Positions 59,475-64,000 of a stretch of DNA of 64,000 nt are shown in pieces (position 1 is the first letter of the stretch; each line of letters starts with the position of its first letter). Position numbers and translations under genes: made by a program. A model generated the notes under the pieces. That model was not told the DNA's origin, did no database searches, and saw only the letters and a list, made by a program, of their open reading frames with translations. This DNA comes from Rhyzopertha dominica (taxonomy: Eukaryota; Arthropoda; Insecta; Coleoptera; Bostrichidae), in NCBI GenBank assembly GCA_025024175.1, contig QCXZ01000064.1, forward strand, positions 17,174,001-17,238,000, in the 5' to 3' direction.

Positions 59475-62400
59475 CCTTTGTTGGCATATTTTTATTTGCA
59501 GATTTCTTGTTTTTTAAATGTTATCTAAATTTCATGTTGCTGGTCACCCCTAACTTATACCTAATTTTTATACAAATAACTTCTGTTTTAAATGGATGTT
59601 ATTTTTTTTCGTTTTGCGTGCATCCCAAAAGTTTGCAAATGCCAATATCTACTTACAATTATATTTCCGGCTATTCGTCCATTTTCAAAGTGTTTGTAAT
59701 ATTTGATAGACATAAACAAAAACCGAATGTATTATTATCAATTGAAAAACGTTCCCGATTTCAAAGAATTTAGCAAATTGGAAATGTAATGTTCTAAGTA
59801 TTTATATTCATAACATTGGCATCTTTTTGTGGGAATATAAACTCATAAATAAATTAAACAATGTTTATTTATATGTACACAAATTGCGTGCAATTTGGCA
59901 GTTTGCAAAATAAAATAAGTGTTTTTGCATATTTTAGGTAAATTCTAACACTTGCAAATTAGGTTTTTTACAAATAAACATGATTTGTCCTTCAGTATCA
60001 AAATGTTGAACATTGGCAACCAACCTGTAGTAGAACCACCGTCTTATCATTATGCACCCCTGGAATAATAAGCAATGCAAAATTCACGAAAAAAACTTAA
60101 TTTTTTACTGCTGGCGAAGGTTGGAGAGAATAAGCTCCGTTTTGAATGATTTCCAAATGTAGTTCTGTGGTATTCCCCGACTTTTAAAAGGCTTCACTAT
60201 TGATCTGCTGGAAGGAATCAAAATTAGTAATGAAAAGAGATTAGCAAACAACTTCCTCTCATGCTGGTTATTGTTCTGTGTGCTGAAGTTTTCTGGTCTC
60301 TTCGAACTAAATGCAAAGCTCTAATACCTGCTAGCGGGAGTGTAATCCGCGTTAGTTCGACTACGGTCGAATGCGGTGGCTAAAGCGCTGAGCAATCCGT
60401 CAATCTGGAAGCTAATTTCTCAGCGCACCTGTTAATTGAATTCGCTTATTAGTTTCGTGATATAATAACACCTCCGGCGAATAAAATGTATCCTGGCGTT
60501 TTGCGCCTGGTCACTTCCAATTTCGGGACGGCCACGATTAAACAGGAATTTCATCGAGTATACATTCAGAATGGACCGAGGGGTATGTAATTAACTTGAC
60601 CGAAACGTTTATCGATGCGGTAAAAATTAATGGTATGGCAACGTAAAAATAATAGTGGCTAAGTAGGTGTGGCTAGAGGCAAGGAATGTAATTGATTTTG
60701 ACTTAAATTATGCAACGAGAACACCGTATGCATTTGAACAACTTATTTTTGACGGATATAAAGGAAATAATTCATGCAATATTCTACGGCTTTCAGTTTG
60801 CTAGGAAGTTGTATGCTGAACAGATATTTTGTAAAAATTGTTAAGTAGCAATATAGAAAGCAAAAAGTTCTATTATACATAAACTAAAATTTGTATTTTA
60901 AATCACTCTTAATTTTACTTGCTGACTTTAAACAAACAGGAAATTTGCAGTTAGCCAACTTATTGTGCATCTGAAGATAATAATAATCAATAAACCGAAT
61001 ACTTTTTGTACATCACTATATTGAACAGTTTGTTAACAAGGTGGTTTTCGTTTCTGCTTTGTTTCAAACTATTTACTAAATAATTAGTCAATCGCTTTGA
61101 CCCAACATTCATTCTTAACAAGGTGCAAAAACCGTCCTGAAGCGTAAACTCCTAACGCTAGTAAACCTTTTGTTTGCCTTTTTTGGTGTGCTATAATTTA
61201 GCAAGCAAAAGCGCAGAACCCATATCGGAATTTCTTTTTGCGCATTTTCTACGTGTTTTTCTGATTTTACGCTTTATTTTATTTCTAAATGTTCCATTAG
61301 ATTTATTTTTTTTACATTTCGTCTCCCAATGTAAAACCCTTGTGTTATTTCCATCCAAACAATGACTGTCTTTTATGCAATGATTATCAAAACCCCTTGA
61401 ACTTTCTTTCAAGTTAATTTTTGCGATATGTCATTAACATGCAACAGTTGCTTGCTTATTAAATAGAACGAGTACCGTCAATTTCATTAAACTTGCAATT
61501 TTATACTTTTTCTTAAGAACCGTGCGGGATCGCAAACTATAGGGATCAGTCGGTTATGTCTAAAAATCATAGCTATATAGAACATAATATTAGCATTTTT
61601 TAAACATTTTTTTCGCATTAATGTTACATAGTGCACGATATATAGGGATGTGATGCCATGCAAGATACAAAAAGATAAAATAAAGTATACTGAAAACAAA
61701 AATCACTTGAGTTGATTTTCCAGAAAGCTGCACCTTATTGTTTCTTAGAATCCAGTCTTTGTGTATGCAGTTCACTTAAGCTTACAGAAACGCATTGCAG
61801 CAGAATGTTGGTCAATAGACGTCGGTTGAAGCGTTACAATTGTTCCTCCCCATAGTAACGGTACTGCATATAGTCGAGCTCCTCAATGCGGGTCCCTGGC
61901 CAAACAGAAGATGAAACCCTAGCGCAGTAGGTTAAATACACATCCCACAGTCGAATACCCCAGACTCATCTGCATGATGCGCCCGCGGCCTGCATCCGTG
62001 ATGTCTCTATTTGTTGAGCATAAATTATTAGGCGTCAACTTGTCCATGGTTGAGCAACCGCTACCGCGTGCTATTGGTCTTAATATCGCATTAACCATAG
62101 TTCGATTATCTCCGATGAGCTCATTACATTCTGTACCTATATTCCCGTGTTAGTGGATATTGCGATTATGTATTATTCAATTACTAATTGACTGTTAACG
62201 ATGTTTCTTCATGAAGCCAGTTATGGAATGAAAGGAAGATTACAATTCCATTTTTCGTGGGTGATACCTATATTCCATTCCATTTGAATGCAAGCGTGTT
62301 ATATTGGAGCTCCGAACGCATTAACAGCCTTTTTATTTAAAAGCAATATGTTAGACGCTGTAGTGGAAGACATATTGTAATGGGTGTTCATAAGAAAACT

Positions 62401-62781
62401 GGTTAAGCAAGCCAGAATTTTCTGTTTCCAATGCAAATGCAGCACATGTCGTGTAAATTAGTTCGTAGGATTTAATATACATTTGACGTTTAGCTCGCTT
62501 ACAATATTTGTTGTTTACTATTAATGAAAGTACACAGTCAAAAATCTTTGCGATATTTTACAAAAAACCAGTGGTTAATAATAAGCTACCCTTTGATAAT
62601 GCTATATTAAATCCTTAAAAACAGTATTCCACAATTAAGCATCGCCCATTTCATTGTTATCTGGACATGATTTTAGTTGTTTTCGGTTTCACTATAAACA
62701 TAGTATTAAAAAGAAATTATTATGGCAACGTTCTTTCAACTGCTACACTGAGTCTTACTTACGAGACGAGGTTGTACTGTA

Positions 62782-62858
62782 ATTAAACGATTAAACGAAC
62801 TTGAACTTACCTAAGTGAAGTTTAATCCTAAATAGGTAAGTTCGTTTAATTGTTTAAT
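62782..62858. repeat. Small hairpin, ~25-bp arms
   Basis: Left arm ATTAAACGATTAAACGAAC, then TTGAACTTACCTA; right arm TAGGTAAGTTCGTTTAATTG then TTTAAT. The arms pair except for six unpaired bases in the left arm. Loop about 20 bp. Possibly a tiny MITE or a local duplication-inversion. Confidence 0.65.
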
Positions 62859-63269
62859 TTTTGTACAAAGCAAGTTGCGTGATTGAAGTATATGGGTTAT
62901 CCATAACGCAAATCAATGCTTGAAGAGCGTGACTCCTTTTTCTAGCAGATTTGGGACTTCCGGACCTTGGGATATCTTTTATGTATCCAGTTTTTAATTA
63001 GTTGTACACTGTGGTTTGGAAAATAGGTTTTTTCTGAATGAACGTTGTTAAATAAATCTGAAACATTTTCGTATCAACCATGGCAGTAGATAGCGAGGTA
63101 AACACACGATCGTTTGGTAACTGTATGCAACTGCGGCCCAGATTCGTAGTCAGTGTGGGAGAGAGAGGTCTAGTAAGAGATGCAATGTAGTGGTAAAAAT
63201 GCTCGCCAGTGGCATGCATAACCATACATTCGGTTTGGTATTTGTGTGAAGTTTTTTGAAATAACAAAA
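62859..63269. other. No gene seen
   Basis: Mixed composition. A 113-codon minus-strand frame (62,998-63,339) overlaps the THAP-like plus-strand reading and shows no known motif. Confidence 0.4.
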
Positions 63270-63420
63270 ATGTGAAAGTATTGTGTGGTGCCGAACTGTA
63301 ACAGTAATTCTTCCGATAGTGCTTTGTATGCAAAAACAAATTTTAAATCGTCGAAAGGGATAATCTTTATCGAACAAATGTTTCTGATACAGCAAGTCCT
63401 TCATCTACACTTACTATTTT
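63270..63420 (+). pseudogene. Possible THAP zinc-finger remnant
   Basis: A frame beginning around an ATG at 63,270 (next codon a stop) reads KYCVVPNCNSNSSDSALYAK, like the start of THAP domains (M..C.VP.C....), in which this Cys-x-x-x-x-Cys pair binds zinc. The remainder (to about 63,420) does not show the expected FP, W or C..H residues. THAP domains occur in P-element transposases and host regulators. With only the first ~20 residues matching, chance is possible. Confidence 0.25.
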
Positions 63421-63889
63421 AAAATCCAGAACACGGCTAAATCATCCAAATCAGATCATTTCACATTTTAAAAAAATAAAAAATATTTTAGTCAAACATA
63501 TTCACAGTGTTGTTTTTGACAATGTAGTATATGAATTGTTTTCAAACACATATTCTAGTTCGTTTCNTTGTAAAGAACACGAAGCTGAAATACTTTCAAA
63601 ATGTTGTTTATTGTTATATTATAATGATGAGAATTAAGTAGTACTATAATAAGCGCAAGGACAGATACTGATAAATCAAGTGCAAGAAAGAAGAAGGAAT
63701 CTAATTTCATTTTTTTTTTAATTTTTAGATCTCCTTGTATGTGTATTTTGAATAACGTTAACTGCAGAAGCACCACTTTTATTTCCTAACACTCTTATTT
63801 GATACACTTCTGAAGTTTAGTGTGCAATAAATATTACTCTCATAATATAAAAAATATATAGAATAGTTGTATTTCTTTACTTAATTTTA
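63421..63889. other. No gene seen
   Basis: AT-rich, with one N at 63,567. Nothing recognised. Confidence 0.5.
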
Positions 63890-64000
63890 CTCTCACATCC
63901 AACGGATGGGAAGAATTGTATCGCGAAATAAATTTAAAAATTTATTTATTTGCTCAATCGCTTTGGTATGCTCGAAAACGTCCAAAAACAAAATTTGAGC
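63890..64000 (+). mobile_element. Start of a second copy of the 23,357 TA element
   Basis: The sequence from CTCTCACATCCAACGGATGG onward matches the first ~110 bp of 23,357-24,195, including ATTTGCTCA(A/T)TCGCTTT and a (T/G)GGT(C/A)TG-type GCTCGAAAACGT/GGTCGAAAACGT block. It is preceded by TA at 63,888-63,889, the expected target dinucleotide. The right end is outside the window. Confidence 0.75.

Larger units (their letters stand above)
57188..62781. other. No gene seen; several CpG-richer unique segments
   Basis: Over 5 kb without a recognisable gene or TE. Segments at 57,600-57,690, 60,310-60,650 and 61,800-62,130 are richer in GC/CpG, look single-copy and hold homeodomain-like TAATTG/TTAATTG cores (60,420-60,600). 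TATAAAAAGGCGGC at about 58,850 could serve as a TATA box, but no gene follows. All ORFs are short and unassigned. Confidence 0.45.

Noticed and set aside
1..64000. tRNA or rRNA genes
   Set aside because: I saw no paired A/B-box cloverleaf or conserved rRNA core on reading both strands; a tRNAscan-SE or Infernal run would be decisive.

Overview
The window looks like intergenic or intronic DNA from a large, AT-rich, repeat-laden arthropod genome, most likely an insect. I found no intact host gene, no rRNA or tRNA, no CRISPR array and no prokaryotic gene organisation. Almost every recognisable coding signal is a decayed transposable element (TE). Scattered single Ns (about 10,045-10,180, 29.9-30.0 kb, 31.4, 32.3, 57.1 and 63.6 kb) point to draft-quality sequence.

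Layout. 1-1,070 (-): endonuclease half of a CR1/Jockey-type non-LTR retrotransposon. 4,325-7,772: a nested complex made of a hairpin MITE, a ~2.03-kb TIR element (A) holding a large inverted repeat, and a solo LTR with an ATAT target duplication that was later split by element B, an internally deleted relative of A. 8,560-8,830 (-): a CXC-type cysteine-rich fragment. 10,351-11,010 (+): dead mariner transposase. 11,740-13,230 (-): Penelope-like reverse transcriptase (RT)/GIY-YIG remnant. 14,740-15,240 (-): RT remnant. 18,000-18,655: two inverted Penelope-like 3' ends. 20,560-21,920 (-): Tc1-like transposase interrupted by a ~255-bp tandem repeat. 23,357-24,195: TA-flanked TIR element, whose start recurs at 63,890. 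27,318-29,594 (+): the best preserved element, a 5'-truncated CR1-like copy nearly identical to the one at position 1.

32,760-33,254 (-) and 38,590-39,130 (-): two remnants of one DDE transposase family. 35,100-38,280 (+): two RT fragments and a Tc1 transposase remnant. 41,047-41,404 and 42,700-42,970 (-): two LTR pieces, with an unidentified protein-like remnant between them. 43,587-44,140: a 277-bp tandem duplication. 44,995-46,451: a retroposon-like repeat with a 17-bp target duplication and an (AATC)n tail; a relative lies at 55,321-56,085. 48,280-49,060 (+): HARBI1-type transposase remnant. 51,700-52,160 (-): RT remnant. 56,110-57,187: foldback element. 63,270-63,420 (+): weak THAP-like remnant.

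Between these are long AT-rich stretches without genes. A few CpG-richer, apparently unique segments (22.8, 46.8-47.2, 50.9-51.6, 60.3-60.6 and 61.8-62.1 kb) could be conserved non-coding DNA. There is no operon or pathway here; the genes do not work together. The window is a record of successive, nested TE insertions. I did not see a convincing undescribed functional system. The most unusual structures are the A/B element family with its internal inverted repeat, the transposase pseudogene holding a tandem array, and the retroposon with a perfect 17-bp target duplication.
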